From: Poriferisodalis sp965221195
GTDB lineage: Bacteria; Actinomycetota; Acidimicrobiia; Acidimicrobiales; Poriferisodalaceae
Assembly (NCBI GenBank): GCA_965221195.1
Contig: OZ244864.1
Location: 62,001 to 126,000 of the forward strand
Direction of reading: 5' to 3'
DNA length: 64,000 bases
Shown piece by piece: positions 25,638-35,009 of this stretch (positions within the stretch are counted from its first letter, which is position 1; each line of letters begins with the position of its first letter). A model generated the notes under the pieces. The model was not told the DNA's origin, searched no databases, and was given only the letters and a program-made list of their open reading frames with translations. The translations under genes and the position numbers were made by a program.

Positions 25638-27041
25638 TCAAGCAGTCTCGCCAGCGCGGGCCTGAATCTGGTCGAGCACTCCCAGCAGGTACTTCAAGAA
25701 GGCCTCGGGATTCTCTTGCATCGCAAAGTGGCCGACACCGGTCATCTCTGCAAACGTCGAACCGGCAATGGCTTCGTGGGCTTGGTGACCGAGTTCTGTG
25801 CTGCCCGACCAGTCGTACTCGCCGCTGAGGATGTGTACGCCGACTTGACTGGTGTCGATCTGGTGAGCCGTTTCTCGCAAGTCGTACTCAACCATGTAGT
25901 AGTGGAGATCGCCGCGGAACACCGGCGGCCACGCAGCCGAATACACATGCGACACCTCCTTGACGTACTCAGTAGGGGCATCTGGACCGCACAAACTCTC
26001 CATGAGCCGAGCTTTAGCCCCGCTACCGACGGACGGATGCCACGCTGCGCTGAAGCCTTCCCAGTCGCCCCCGACATGCAATGCACCTCCAATGGAAATC
26101 ACAGCCTGGAACTTCTCTGGATGGTTCAACGCCAAGTCGAGGGCCAGAAGACCTCCGACTGAGCAACCTATAAATACAGGTCGCTCAAGGTTGAGCGCAT
26201 TGCTCAACGCCAGAGGAACTTGGCGCAGGAACGCACCCTCAAGCAGGTATTCCTCGCCCCACCACGGGAGTCCTGGCGGCGGCAGCGACTTGCCGTGGTG
26301 CGGCAAGTCGTAGGCAATCAGACGGAAACGGTCGGTGATCTCAGAACACTCAAACAGGTGACGCCATTGCAGGCTCTGCGCTCCGGCCGTGTGTTGAGCC
26401 AACAGCGGGATACCACTGCCTGCCTCCTCGTAGTACAGCCGGTAGTCGGTGCTGCGGCCCGAAGAGTCAGCAAGTTCGACATGCACATACCGGCCGAGGG
26501 GACTGTCGTGGTACGCGGTGCTGGTGCTGGGCGCCGCTGTTGCTGTAACAGCCTCTGGCTGGTCATCATCAGCCCTTGGTTGGTCATCATTGTCAGACGG
26601 ACTCAAGGGGTTTGCAACTTCGCGCAGGATTTCTGCCGCTCGTTCCAGTGCAGGCAGGTACTGCCACTGCGTCAGTGGATCGGGCGCACTGGCGTTCAAT
26701 GCGCCGATCAACGTCATCGGTGCAAGACGCCCAAACCGAGGTTGCGGACTAACTAGCAGCGGTGCCCAGTCCGTCTGCGACCCGGTGACGGTGATGACGG
26801 CGGCATCACTCGCATCTGGCGCAGCGGCAGTGACTTCGCCGCTAACTACGGTAAAACCGAGCGAGTGTTCGCCAATTTCCAGTCGAATGCCTCCGTCCCA
26901 GTGGCGGCACGCCAGTGCCAATTCGGCGTCGGCTATGCATGCTTGGGCGAAAACCTCTTGTGTGGGTTGCAGTTGTTGCGCACACGAATCTGTTGACGCA
27001 CCAGTATCGGCAACTGCGTCGGATGGGTTTGACTCAGACAT
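25638..27041 (-). CDS. SCP2-like domain fused to an alpha/beta hydrolase
   Basis: 467 aa. Residues about 30-145 look like an SCP2-type lipid-binding domain (EIGEHSLGFTVVSGEVTAA, then a conserved GALNASAPDPLTQW helix region). An Asp/Thr-rich linker of about 40 residues follows. The C-terminal part (about 190-460) is an alpha/beta hydrolase with nucleophile elbow IGCSVGGL, acidic residue in LSGEYDWSG and catalytic His in GVGHFAMQ. The fusion suggests an esterase for a bound lipid or terpenoid. Ends 12 bp from the convergent P450 stop. Confidence 0.78.
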   Translation of the reverse strand: MSESNPSDAVADTGASTDSCAQQLQPTQEVFAQACIADAELALACRHWDGGIRLEIGEHSLGFTVVSGEVTAAAPDASDAAVITVTGSQTDWAPLLVSPQPRFGRLAPMTLIGALNASAPDPLTQWQYLPALERAAEILREVANPLSPSDNDDQPRADDDQPEAVTATAAPSTSTAYHDSPLGRYVHVELADSSGRSTDYRLYYEEAGSGIPLLAQHTAGAQSLQWRHLFECSEITDRFRLIAYDLPHHGKSLPPPGLPWWGEEYLLEGAFLRQVPLALSNALNLERPVFIGCSVGGLLALDLALNHPEKFQAVISIGGALHVGGDWEGFSAAWHPSVGSGAKARLMESLCGPDAPTEYVKEVSHVYSAAWPPVFRGDLHYYMVEYDLRETAHQIDTSQVGVHILSGEYDWSGSTELGHQAHEAIAGSTFAEMTGVGHFAMQENPEAFLKYLLGVLDQIQARAGETA

Positions 27042-27049
27042 GATGCTCC

Positions 27050-27487
27050 TTAGCTAGACCGTTGCAAAGCAACGAGAGGAATCTCCCGCTCAACTGAGGC
27101 TTGATAATCGCCGAAACGCGGCATCGCCTCACACATAGAGGCAAAAGCGGCGCCGCGTTCGTCGCCTTCGAGAACTACTGCGGTAGCAGCGAATTTCTCG
27201 GTGCCTACCTCGACGGTCACCCTAGGGTTCGCAACGACGTTGTAGTACCAAGAGGGATGGCGTTCGTGCCCGCCGGCCGATGCCATCACAACGTGGTGGC
27301 CTCCATGAGGATGAAAAGTTAGCGGACAGGTGAGTTGCCGTCCGCTGCGAGCGCCAGTCATCGTGAGCAAGAGCATCGGGTTGCCCTCGAACATGCCACC
27401 ACAGCGCCCTTCATTCGCCCGGAATTCGGCAGTGATTTGCTCATTGAACGCCAGCACTTGGCTGTCTTGCATTCCCTTCATTGACAT
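27050..27487 (-). CDS. Deazaflavin (F420)-dependent nitroreductase family protein
   Basis: 145 aa from the ATG at 27487 (frame open to 27562 through repeats). Split-barrel fold of the Ddn family: GNPMLLLTMTGARSGRQLTCPL, then HPSWYYNVVANPRVTVEVG and a C-terminal FGDYQASVEREIPLVAL. Such proteins bind F420 and reduce quinones or unknown compounds. F420 use fits cofC and the LLM enzyme in this window. Lies 8 bp from the hydrolase gene downstream, possibly one transcript. Confidence 0.88.
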   Translation of the reverse strand: MSMKGMQDSQVLAFNEQITAEFRANEGRCGGMFEGNPMLLLTMTGARSGRQLTCPLTFHPHGGHHVVMASAGGHERHPSWYYNVVANPRVTVEVGTEKFAATAVVLEGDERGAAFASMCEAMPRFGDYQASVEREIPLVALQRSS

Positions 27488-27528
27488 GATGTGCCCGCTC
27501 CCGCCGCAATCGATCAACCAGCAGATTC

Positions 27529-27565
27529 TAATGGCTGGTGAATTCACGGTTGGTGAATTCACGGC
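27529..27565. repeat. 17-bp tandem duplication upstream of the Ddn-like gene
   Basis: Two copies of a GGTGAATTCACGG unit with a GCTGG/TTGG spacer. GTGAATTCAC is itself palindromic, so each copy could form a small operator; alternatively it is one more of the small duplications typical here. Confidence 0.6.
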
Positions 27566-27633
27566 TGGCAGGGGTTATACGCCGGATGACAGCCTTCGCC
27601 GTGGAGGTCGGCTTCAAAGACGGCCCCAAGATC

Positions 27634-29034
27634 TTAACTGGCAGTGTCGTCGGCAATGTCATCGGCAGTGTCACCGGTGGTGTCATCGGCAGTGTCATCG
27701 GCAGTGTCATCGGTGCCTGAGTTCTCGCCATCATCTGGGATTGCGGGAGTACCGACGATGACGACCTGTGCAGGCGTGGGTGTCGCAAAATCCAGTTCGG
27801 CCTCGGAGCACGAGTTGAGCCGTGCGCTCAGCGAGAGCTGTTCTGCGGGATCGATTGCTAAGTCCCAACGCGACTTCACGGCGACCCAGTCAGAGGCGTA
27901 CCGACAGTGATACTCATCAAGCGGCGGCCACCAGTCCTGCGGATCCGCGGCGCCCTTGCTGCGATTGGTAGAAGCGCTCACGGCGATGAGCGCGCGGGGA
28001 TCGTCGAGGTCGTTGCTGAAACGAGTCCATGTGTCCGCCGACCACGCATGCCCGCCAGACTCCCACGCCTCAGCCAGAGGCACCAAGTGGTCGATGTCAA
28101 GGACTGTCGCAGTTGACACCACCACGCCGTCGTAGGCGGATAGCCAAGTGCCATCAGCGCGACGCTCTTCGGCCAGTACCCGATCCCGCGTCGAACGCCC
28201 GTCGCTGTACAGCCATCCATCGAAGACTGCCTCGCGTTGGTAGCCGCCGCGATGCTCTGACTCCACTCGCAGACGCTCGAACAACCCGATAACACTGCGG
28301 CGACGCTCAAGGTCAGCAGCCTCAGCCTGAGGGTCGCGGACACTTGCTTGAGGAAACGTGGTCTGGGGAAACGTGACCTGCGGTGCCACAGTCGGTGATG
28401 TCCCCGTCGGCACTGTCTCTGCCGGTACTGTCCCGGTCGGAACCGTCCCCGTCGGCACTGTCTCTGCCGGCGCTGTCTCTGCCGGTACTGTCCCGGTCGG
28501 CGCTGTCTCTGCCGGCGCTGTCTCTGCCGGCGCTGTCCCGGTCGGAACCGTCCCCGTCGGCACTGTCTCTGCCGGCGCTGTCTCTGCCGGCGCTGTCCCG
28601 GTCGGAACCGTCCCCGTCGGCACTGTGACCTGTGTAGGGCCGCTGTCTGCGTCACCTGTATCGCGTTCGGCATCAGCGGTGCTGTCGTCGGTGCCGTCCG
28701 GCCTAGCAGAGTTGATGTGTCCGGCAGAGGTGTCGTCTTGCGTTCGGAGACCTTCGACTCGGAGATCTTCAATGTCATCGGGAGCGCCTGTAGTGACGGT
28801 CGGTTCATCAACGATCAGTTCATCGACAAGCGGTTCATCGACGATCGGTTCATCAATGAGGCCGTCGGTGGAGAAAGTCCGAGATGGTGCGGTTGTTGGC
28901 GTCGGAGTGGCATCAACAATCTCCGACGACGCACTGCACGCTCCGATCAGTGCTCCGATCAATACAGGAATGGTCAGCAGCAGCCAGAGGCTTTGCTCTT
29001 TGGCGCGAGCGGTTGCTTTCGGACCCCGAGACAT
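27634..29034 (-). CDS. Secreted lipoprotein with repeat stalk and HNH (DUF1524-like) nuclease domain
   Basis: 466 aa. A signal peptide ends at a lipobox (LIGAC near residue 33). An acidic Pro/Thr linker follows, then a stalk (about residues 140-215) of 5-residue units such as VPTGT and APAET. The C-terminal 200 residues form an HNH-like domain with LDIDHLVPLAEAWESGG, then FSNDLDDPRALIAVSASTNRSKGAADP, as in DUF1524/GmrSD-type secreted nucleases of actinobacteria. The tail has TADD repeats made of 15-bp nucleotide copies. It may degrade external DNA. Not linked to its neighbours by an operon. Confidence 0.8.
   Translation of the reverse strand: MSRGPKATARAKEQSLWLLLTIPVLIGALIGACSASSEIVDATPTPTTAPSRTFSTDGLIDEPIVDEPLVDELIVDEPTVTTGAPDDIEDLRVEGLRTQDDTSAGHINSARPDGTDDSTADAERDTGDADSGPTQVTVPTGTVPTGTAPAETAPAETVPTGTVPTGTAPAETAPAETAPTGTVPAETAPAETVPTGTVPTGTVPAETVPTGTSPTVAPQVTFPQTTFPQASVRDPQAEAADLERRRSVIGLFERLRVESEHRGGYQREAVFDGWLYSDGRSTRDRVLAEERRADGTWLSAYDGVVVSTATVLDIDHLVPLAEAWESGGHAWSADTWTRFSNDLDDPRALIAVSASTNRSKGAADPQDWWPPLDEYHCRYASDWVAVKSRWDLAIDPAEQLSLSARLNSCSEAELDFATPTPAQVVIVGTPAIPDDGENSGTDDTADDTADDTTGDTADDIADDTAS
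28396..28626 (-). repeat. 15-bp coding minisatellite in the HNH lipoprotein
   Basis: About 15 units of roughly 15 bp (GTCGGCACTGTCTCT and variants), with higher-order 45-60 bp duplications. They encode the Pro/Thr/Ala stalk. Copy number is likely unstable. Confidence 0.9.
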
Positions 29035-29168
29035 GATGAAGATGTTTGCTCATATTGCCCCTACAAGACGATGCTGCGGTGGATGCAGATGACTCGTCTC
29101 GTGGTTGCGGCGAGATGGGTCTTGAGTCCTCGCCGACCTGCTGCTGCCATTAGCCGGTGGGCTAAGGT

Positions 29169-30107
29169 GTGGCTGTGAACGGGGCTGCGGTGACAGGACG
29201 GTTGGTTGTAGTGACCGGCGCCGGCAACGGCATCGGTGCGGCACTGGCCCTTGAAGCCGCCCGGCGGGGTGCAAACGTCGTTGCAGTGCTCGATATCGAC
29301 AACGACGCTGCTGATCGTGTGGCCGCTGAGGTACGCACCGAAGGTGCATCTGCCGTAGCGGTTCGCTGCGACGTGACAGACACCGACGAGCTAAATGGCC
29401 TAGCCGACGAGTTGGTTAGTGCCCACGGAACTCCAGCGCTGGTATGCGCCAACGCCGGAGTGACCCCAGCAGGAAACCCGCTCCTAGAGGGTGAAATGGC
29501 AGATGCACGCTGGGTCATGGAAGTCAACTTCTTCGGCGTGCTCTCCACTGTGGCCACATTCGGCCGTCGCGTCGCTGCGGCTTCGCAGCCGGGATGGCTG
29601 CTGGTAACCGGTTCGGAACATTCGCTCGGGTTCCCGCACGCCGGTGTGGGTGTCTACACCGCGTCCAAGCACGCCGTGCTGGGCCTGTGCGAAACACTGA
29701 GAGCCGAACTGCCCGCCCACATCGGCATCAGCGTGCTGTGTCCCGGCCTCACGTCAAGTCGGCTGTGGGCATCGGGTGCCCAGCGACCCGATGCTTTCGG
29801 CGGACCGAGAGAACCACAAGCCATCGCCCAAGCCATTATTGAGCGCGGCATGTCGGCCGGCACCGTTGCCGAGCGAGCCTTCGACGGCATAACCAACGGG
29901 CAGTTCGTCATCCCAACGCACTACAACGCCCGTGCCTACGCCGATGCCCGAGCGAACGAAGTCAGCGCCGCGTTTGACGTTCTGAGCACCATCGACACCT
30001 CAAGCTGGGATGTCTCTGAGACAGCGGCAGCCGTGCTGGCCGATCTCGCCGCGCCTGCCGACGCTGCCTCCGACCATCCCGACGGACCCTCACCCGACGG
30101 CCCCTAG
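29169..30107 (+). CDS. SDR family oxidoreductase
   Basis: 312 aa from a GTG start. The Rossmann motif is VTGAGNGIGAAL, NAG appears in CANAGVTPAG, the catalytic Ser follows VTGSEHS, and YTASKHA is the Tyr/Lys pair. A C-terminal extension contains an acidic Ala/Ser tail ending in SDHPDGPSPDGP. The substrate is unknown. The other SDR in the window (3.3-4.2 kb) is only a family-level relative. Confidence 0.9.
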   Translation: MAVNGAAVTGRLVVVTGAGNGIGAALALEAARRGANVVAVLDIDNDAADRVAAEVRTEGASAVAVRCDVTDTDELNGLADELVSAHGTPALVCANAGVTPAGNPLLEGEMADARWVMEVNFFGVLSTVATFGRRVAAASQPGWLLVTGSEHSLGFPHAGVGVYTASKHAVLGLCETLRAELPAHIGISVLCPGLTSSRLWASGAQRPDAFGGPREPQAIAQAIIERGMSAGTVAERAFDGITNGQFVIPTHYNARAYADARANEVSAAFDVLSTIDTSSWDVSETAAAVLADLAAPADAASDHPDGPSPDGP

Positions 30108-30132
30108 GCCAAGAGCTGCGCTGGTACTGCGG

Positions 30133-30195
30133 CTGATTTCGCAGGGGGCTGATTGCGTCAGGGACTGATTGCGCAGAGCGGCTAATTGCGTCGGG
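30133..30195. repeat. Imperfect 15-17 bp repeats between two convergent genes
   Basis: CTGATTTCGCAGG, CTGATTGCGTCAGGGA, CTGATTGCGCAGAGCGG and CTAATTGCGTCGGG follow each other directly up to the stop of the minus-strand gene. Confidence 0.7.
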
Positions 30196-30939
30196 CTATG
30201 GGTTTGGCGGCAGCATCTCAGGAACAGACGGTGGACTGACCTGCAGCGTCGCAAGCTCGTCTTCAAGGCGTTCGATGAACTCGTCGCCCCGATCTTGTTG
30301 CAGCGCTACGCCAAAGAGGATGCGGCGCATCACGAAATCGGCTGTCGAGGATGTGCCAACGTAGACACCCGACACCCGCTGGCGGTTCTCTACGGGCATC
30401 ATCACCACCCAAGAACTGCCGACCTGCTCTGGCGACACTGACACCAACTTGTCCCAGCGGAACTCCCGGGTGTGCAGATTCCCCCGAAAGACCGCGCGCT
30501 GGTTGGTCACCACGAACACGCCTTCGCCGTCCTTCCCGTCAATGATGCGGGTCTCCTCGGGCGCTTCGGTGATTGCGCCGCGATGCACGCTCGGCCGGTA
30601 GTACACGCCTTTGGTGATCTTGATTGACAAGCCATGGGAGTGGCCCCCGTAGCGAGTCTTGGGGGCTCGCCGCGTCTCCGTGAGCATCGGCCCATTACAC
30701 ACCAGCAGGACTTCCTCACCCCGCTTGGTGATGATCGGGCACTCTGCTGGGTCGGACTCGTCGGCGAGGTCTTCATGGGAGCGGTATGCCTCGATCTCGT
30801 CGGCCAATTCGGCGCATTCCTCTTCCCACTGGTGGCGACGCTCAAGAGCCTCGCGGTGGGCCCGCTCCAACGATGCGCGCGCTTCTGCTTCGGGATCACC
30901 CAAGAACAGCTTCTGCAACCTTTTGAACACCATGATCAC
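30196..30939 (-). CDS. Uncharacterised protein with coiled coil and PH/GRAM-like domain
   Basis: 247 aa, no signal peptide. The N-terminal 60 residues are charged and helical (EARASLERAHREALERRHQWEEE). The rest is beta-rich, with a VFVVTNQRAVFRG segment, a pattern typical of bacterial PH/GRAM-like domains, then WDKLVSVSPEQ and VYVGTSSTADFVMRRILFG. No enzyme motif is seen. Two ATG codons at the start (30939 or 30933). Function not known. Confidence 0.6.
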   Translation of the reverse strand: MIMVFKRLQKLFLGDPEAEARASLERAHREALERRHQWEEECAELADEIEAYRSHEDLADESDPAECPIITKRGEEVLLVCNGPMLTETRRAPKTRYGGHSHGLSIKITKGVYYRPSVHRGAITEAPEETRIIDGKDGEGVFVVTNQRAVFRGNLHTREFRWDKLVSVSPEQVGSSWVVMMPVENRQRVSGVYVGTSSTADFVMRRILFGVALQQDRGDEFIERLEDELATLQVSPPSVPEMLPPNP

Positions 30940-31094
30940 TCCTCGCTCAAGGACCGTCTCTGCTCAACCCGTCGCTGTTCAGCACCGACCCTGCGTCCAT
31001 CTTCGCATGGCGCTGTGACACACACGAGCGCCGAGGTGTTGCCGGGACAGTGCTGAGGCGGTGTTGGGACAGTGCTGCAGGGTACCTTGCCTCC

Positions 31095-32690
31095 ATGAAT
31101 GAGGCCCCCATGAACGAGACCCCCACTACCGGGGGCACTTCAGCTGCCCAATCCAGGACTGGCCAATCCAGATCTGGCCAATCTGCCGGATCTGACAAAT
31201 CCGGATCTGCCCAATCTGCCGGATCTAATCAATCTGACAGTGTTGTGGTCGGCTCACTGCCCGACGGCGTAGACACAGCCGAGCTGTTTGCCTCTGGGGC
31301 CGCTAGCGCGGTCGAACTGCTTGAAGAAGCCATCACCCGTGCCGACCGCCTGAACCCCCACATCGGGGCCATCATCGGGCGGCTCGACAGCGAGGCGCGT
31401 CAAGCTGCTGAACGGCTCGATGCCGGACGCAGCGCAGCAGCATCGGGCGGCCCGCTGGCAGGCGTTCCGTTCTTGACCAAAGATCTGACCTGCACCACGG
31501 CAGGCCAGCCGTACCACGCAGGCAACGCAGCGCTCAAGGAGGCAGGGCACGTTGCATCAACCACAGCTCATCTCGCTGCCATGTTCGCCGAGTTGGGGCT
31601 CGTTAACTTCGGGAGAACCAACACACCCGAGTTCGGGCTCACCATCACAACAGAGCCGCTGGCCTACGGGCCGACGGCCAATCCTTGGGACATCGACTAT
31701 TCGGCTGGCGGCTCGAGCGGAGGATCCGCAGCGGCAGTGGCAGCCGGCATCGTGCCAATAGCCCATGCCAACGACGGAGGCGGCTCAATCCGCATTCCTG
31801 CTGCGAACTGCGGCCTTTTCGGGCTCAAGCCGAACCGTGGGCGCGTGTCGCTAGGACCAGAAGGGGGCGACGGTTGGGCAGGGTTCAGCGTGGACGGCGT
31901 AGTGAGCCGCAGCGTCCGCGACAGCGCCCGTGTGCTTGACGGCATCAGCCGACCGTGGCCCGGCGACCCTTACTGGGCACCGCCGCCGAGCGGCACCTTC
32001 GAAGCTGCAGCCCAGCGAGCGCCGCAGCCGCTGCGGATCGGCCTGTGTCCGCAATCGGGATGGGGCCCGACTGATCCCGACTGCACTCAAGCAGTCAACA
32101 ACGCCGGACGACTGCTGGAAAGCCTCGGCCATCAGGTGGACTACTCACAACCCGACGAGTTGTTCGATGACGACATACTCGATCACTTCCGCACCGTTGT
32201 GGCAGCGTGCAACGCGACCGCACTCGGGGTCTATGAGGCCGCTCTGGGCCGGACGATAAGCCGAGCAGACACCGAGGGTGACACTTGGGCGTTGATGCAG
32301 ATAGGCCGCAGCGTTAGCGGGGTCGGCTACCTAACGGCGCTTGAGAGGTGTCACGCATGGACCAGAGCATTGGCCGCATGGTGGGGCACCCATGACGTGT
32401 TGGTCACGCCGGTCATGGCTGAACCCCCGCCCCGGCTCGGGGAACTGCGTGATCCCGAGACTGGACGCGGTCGGCTTGGTGAGCTTTGGCATTTCACGCC
32501 GCAGTTCAACGTGACCGGGCAGCCGGCGATGTCGGTGCCGCTGCATTGGACAGCCTCCGGTTTGCCCGTTGGCGTGCAGTTCGTTGGCGCACATGCCGGC
32601 GAGGAGACGCTGTTGTCGTTGGCGGGCCAACTCGAACAGGCAGCGCCGTGGTCGGAGCGCACTCCGCCGTTGTGGGCCGGAAGCGACTGA
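31095..32690 (+). CDS. Amidase (amidase-signature family), copy 1
   Basis: 531 aa from ATG at 31095 (frame open to 31050). An N-terminal Ser/Gly/Gln-rich segment of about 50 residues is built from short repeats (AQS-RTGQS-RSGQSAGS). The amidase-signature core has catalytic Lys in PFLTKDLTC, cis-Ser and nucleophile Ser in AGGSSGGSAAAVAAGIVP, and NDGGGSIRIPAANCGLFGLKPNRGR. Hydrolyses an amide of unknown identity. A related gene follows after 18 bp. Confidence 0.9.
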   Translation: MNEAPMNETPTTGGTSAAQSRTGQSRSGQSAGSDKSGSAQSAGSNQSDSVVVGSLPDGVDTAELFASGAASAVELLEEAITRADRLNPHIGAIIGRLDSEARQAAERLDAGRSAAASGGPLAGVPFLTKDLTCTTAGQPYHAGNAALKEAGHVASTTAHLAAMFAELGLVNFGRTNTPEFGLTITTEPLAYGPTANPWDIDYSAGGSSGGSAAAVAAGIVPIAHANDGGGSIRIPAANCGLFGLKPNRGRVSLGPEGGDGWAGFSVDGVVSRSVRDSARVLDGISRPWPGDPYWAPPPSGTFEAAAQRAPQPLRIGLCPQSGWGPTDPDCTQAVNNAGRLLESLGHQVDYSQPDELFDDDILDHFRTVVAACNATALGVYEAALGRTISRADTEGDTWALMQIGRSVSGVGYLTALERCHAWTRALAAWWGTHDVLVTPVMAEPPPRLGELRDPETGRGRLGELWHFTPQFNVTGQPAMSVPLHWTASGLPVGVQFVGAHAGEETLLSLAGQLEQAAPWSERTPPLWAGSD

Positions 32691-32708
32691 GGCCACGGTT
32701 TTGCCGGG

Positions 32709-34295
32709 ATGGCTGTTGATCGACGCTGCGAAGATGCCACGGCGCTAGCGGCGGCGTTCAGCGCTGGCGAGACCGACCCAGTTGAGGCCATGGGGGCCGC
32801 CCTGGACCGGATGGAGCGACTGAACCCAGCGCTCAACGCAGTAATCCACCCGCGCCCGCAACGAGCGCTCCTTGAGGCAGGCGAGGCATCTCAACGCTGG
32901 GCTGAACGGCGGGCTGGCAGGAACTCTGGGGTCCCTATGCCGCTGGACGGCGTTCCGATAGCTATCAAAGACCTTGGCTGCGAGCAAGCGGGCGAGTGCT
33001 ATCACGTCGGTGCTCGTTTTCTTGTCGATCTGGGTTGGCGCGGGAGCGTCGATAGCCATCTGTACCGACAGCTGCGGCGCACAGGGCTGATCTCGCTGGG
33101 ACGCACGAACACGCCAGAGTTCGGCACCACTATCACCACAGAGCCCGCCACCTACGGCGCTACTGCCAACCCGTGGGCACTCCACCGCTCGCCGGGCGGT
33201 TCGAGCGGCGGCTCGGCCGCGGCAGTGGCAGCAGGAATCGTGCCGGTCGCTCACGGCAACGACGGGGGCGGCTCAATCCGCATTCCGGCCGCCGCCTGCG
33301 GTTTGGTGGGCTTGAAGCCCACACGGGGCCGCGTTTCGACTGCACCTCGGCTAGGTGAGCATCGAGGCGGCTTCGCGGTGGACGGCATGATCACGCGAAC
33401 CGTGCGCGACACTGCGGCCTGCCTCGACATCATCAGCATTCCAGCGCCGGGAGATCCCTACGCCGCTGCGCCGCTAGGGCCCGACGAGTCGTTCTTTGAT
33501 GCGCTTGCGTTGGCCGCAGCAGTGCCGTCGCTACGCATCGCTGTGTCTAGCGGACCGCAAGGTCGTGCTAGCGAACCAGTCCGGCACGCGCTCAACCAAG
33601 CAGCAACACTGCTTGAAGGATTGGGTCACTGCATTGAACCCGACATTGCGCCCAAAGGCTGGTTCAGCCCCGAGTTCGCCGACAGCGCCATTGTTGTCCG
33701 CACCGTCGCCATGGCCACAGAATTGTCGGTATGGGGCAAGCTCCTAGGTCGCACGGTGACCGCCGACGACATCGAGCCGGCCAACTGGTGGTCAGCAGAA
33801 CTGGGTAGGTCACTGCCGGCTGTTGCATACCTCGGAGCGCTGGAAGAACTCGCTCGTTGGCGTCGGCAGGTGATGGCGTTCTGGCAGCCCGACGGCTTCG
33901 ATCTGCTGCTAACTCCGGTGCTCGCAGATGTCACACCTGAAATCGGTTACCTAGCAGACCCGGCCGACGGCGCCCGGCGAGTCGCAGAACTGGCCGCCTT
34001 TGTGAATCAGGCCAATATCAGCGGTCAGCCAGCCATCTCACTGCCGACAGCGCATGACCCTTTCGGGTTGCCGCTGGGAGTCCAGTTGCACGCCGGGCAC
34101 GGAAAAGAGCAGCTCTTGATTGCCGTGGCCCAGCAAATTGCTGCTGCAGACGGATTGATCCCGCTCGGCGACCTGCCGCACACAGCTGCACCGACTGACG
34201 CGAACTCCCCCGAGGTGGCTCGTGCCCCGCAATCACGTCAAGAACAACAACAAGAACAGGAACAACAAGAACAACAGAGAGCGACAGGGCCGTGA
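32709..34295 (+). CDS. Amidase (amidase-signature family), copy 2
   Basis: 528 aa. Catalytic Lys in PIAIKDLGCEQAG, Ser motif PGGSSGGSAAAVAAGIVP and NDGGGSIRIPAAACGLVGLKPTRGR. The two amidases are clearly paralogous, with the same landmark order, but differ in most variable positions, so the duplication is old. The last 25 residues are a Gln/Glu-rich tail encoded by CAA/GAA-type repeats. GTGA overlap with the next gene implies coupled translation. Confidence 0.9.
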   Translation: MAVDRRCEDATALAAAFSAGETDPVEAMGAALDRMERLNPALNAVIHPRPQRALLEAGEASQRWAERRAGRNSGVPMPLDGVPIAIKDLGCEQAGECYHVGARFLVDLGWRGSVDSHLYRQLRRTGLISLGRTNTPEFGTTITTEPATYGATANPWALHRSPGGSSGGSAAAVAAGIVPVAHGNDGGGSIRIPAAACGLVGLKPTRGRVSTAPRLGEHRGGFAVDGMITRTVRDTAACLDIISIPAPGDPYAAAPLGPDESFFDALALAAAVPSLRIAVSSGPQGRASEPVRHALNQAATLLEGLGHCIEPDIAPKGWFSPEFADSAIVVRTVAMATELSVWGKLLGRTVTADDIEPANWWSAELGRSLPAVAYLGALEELARWRRQVMAFWQPDGFDLLLTPVLADVTPEIGYLADPADGARRVAELAAFVNQANISGQPAISLPTAHDPFGLPLGVQLHAGHGKEQLLIAVAQQIAAADGLIPLGDLPHTAAPTDANSPEVARAPQSRQEQQQEQEQQEQQRATGP

Positions 34296-34801
34296 CACCC
34301 TCAGAGCGAGCCCTCGTTCGGGCAATCGAACTGCTCGGCGCTGTGGGGGTGACCGTGTACTGCGCGGTCGTGGTAACCGATGCCAGCACGGTCGGTGCAC
34401 ACCGGCGCATCATGGCCGTCCGGGTCACGGCCTTCGCTTTGGGTGCTGCGCTGGCCGTCGCTTGGGGCATCGGCTGGCTGGCAATCGTGGCAGCAGCCGT
34501 CGCCCATCAGCTGCTGTTCAACGTGCATCGGTTGCTCGCGGCTACCGACGAGGGCTTGGTGCTCGCCGACATCGGCTTTCGACGGGCTGCGATTGTGGCT
34601 CGCTGGCGCGCAGGCGCCGATGCCGATGTGGTACTGCGCACCGACAGCCCACGAGTAGAGGTGGCTATTGAGGCATCGCTTGATGGCAGCGGTGTCTCAC
34701 AAGCTTGGACGGGGTACGTCAGCGGGACCGACCTCAACAGTTTCGAGAACACGATCCGCACGGCTGGCGGTGAGCCGTTACGCCGCACAGCAACAGACTG
34801 A
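34292..34801 (+). CDS. Small membrane protein
   Basis: 169 aa from GTG, overlapping the amidase stop by 4 bp. Two hydrophobic helices lie at about 12-28 and 42-72 (AVRVTAFALGAALAVAWGIG region). The C-terminal half is soluble alpha/beta, with DTDSPRVEVAIEAS-type strands but no known motif. Because it is coupled to the amidases it may anchor or support them. Family not recognised. Confidence 0.6.
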   Translation: MTPSERALVRAIELLGAVGVTVYCAVVVTDASTVGAHRRIMAVRVTAFALGAALAVAWGIGWLAIVAAAVAHQLLFNVHRLLAATDEGLVLADIGFRRAAIVARWRAGADADVVLRTDSPRVEVAIEASLDGSGVSQAWTGYVSGTDLNSFENTIRTAGGEPLRRTATD

Positions 34802-34866
34802 CAGCACAGGCTGGGTAGCACAGGCTGGGTAGCACAGGCTGGCAGCACAGGCTGGCAGCACAGGCT
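34802..34866. repeat. 14-15 bp tandem repeat after a stop codon
   Basis: Five units of AGCACAGGCTGGGT/AGCACAGGCTGGC directly after the TGA. Strong tandem array with no obvious hairpin. Confidence 0.9.
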
Positions 34867-35009
34867 CACGTCCGCCGAGCGACACCTACAGACGCGCGGC
34901 CTTCGGTACCGTTGACGACAAGTTTCGGCCGTCGCCTGCGGCGGTCAGTGCTCTATGGCGCCCTCGGCACCGAGTCGGCGCCGGGTCGGCTTCAGCGAGG
35001 ACGCAACCG

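Noticed and set aside
28396..28626. Regularly spaced repeats considered as a CRISPR array
   Set aside because: Units are contiguous coding minisatellites with no unique spacers and no cas genes.
27644..29092. Plus-strand repeat-rich frames opposite the HNH lipoprotein
   Set aside because: They are antisense to the minisatellite stalk; signal peptide and HNH motifs are on the minus strand.
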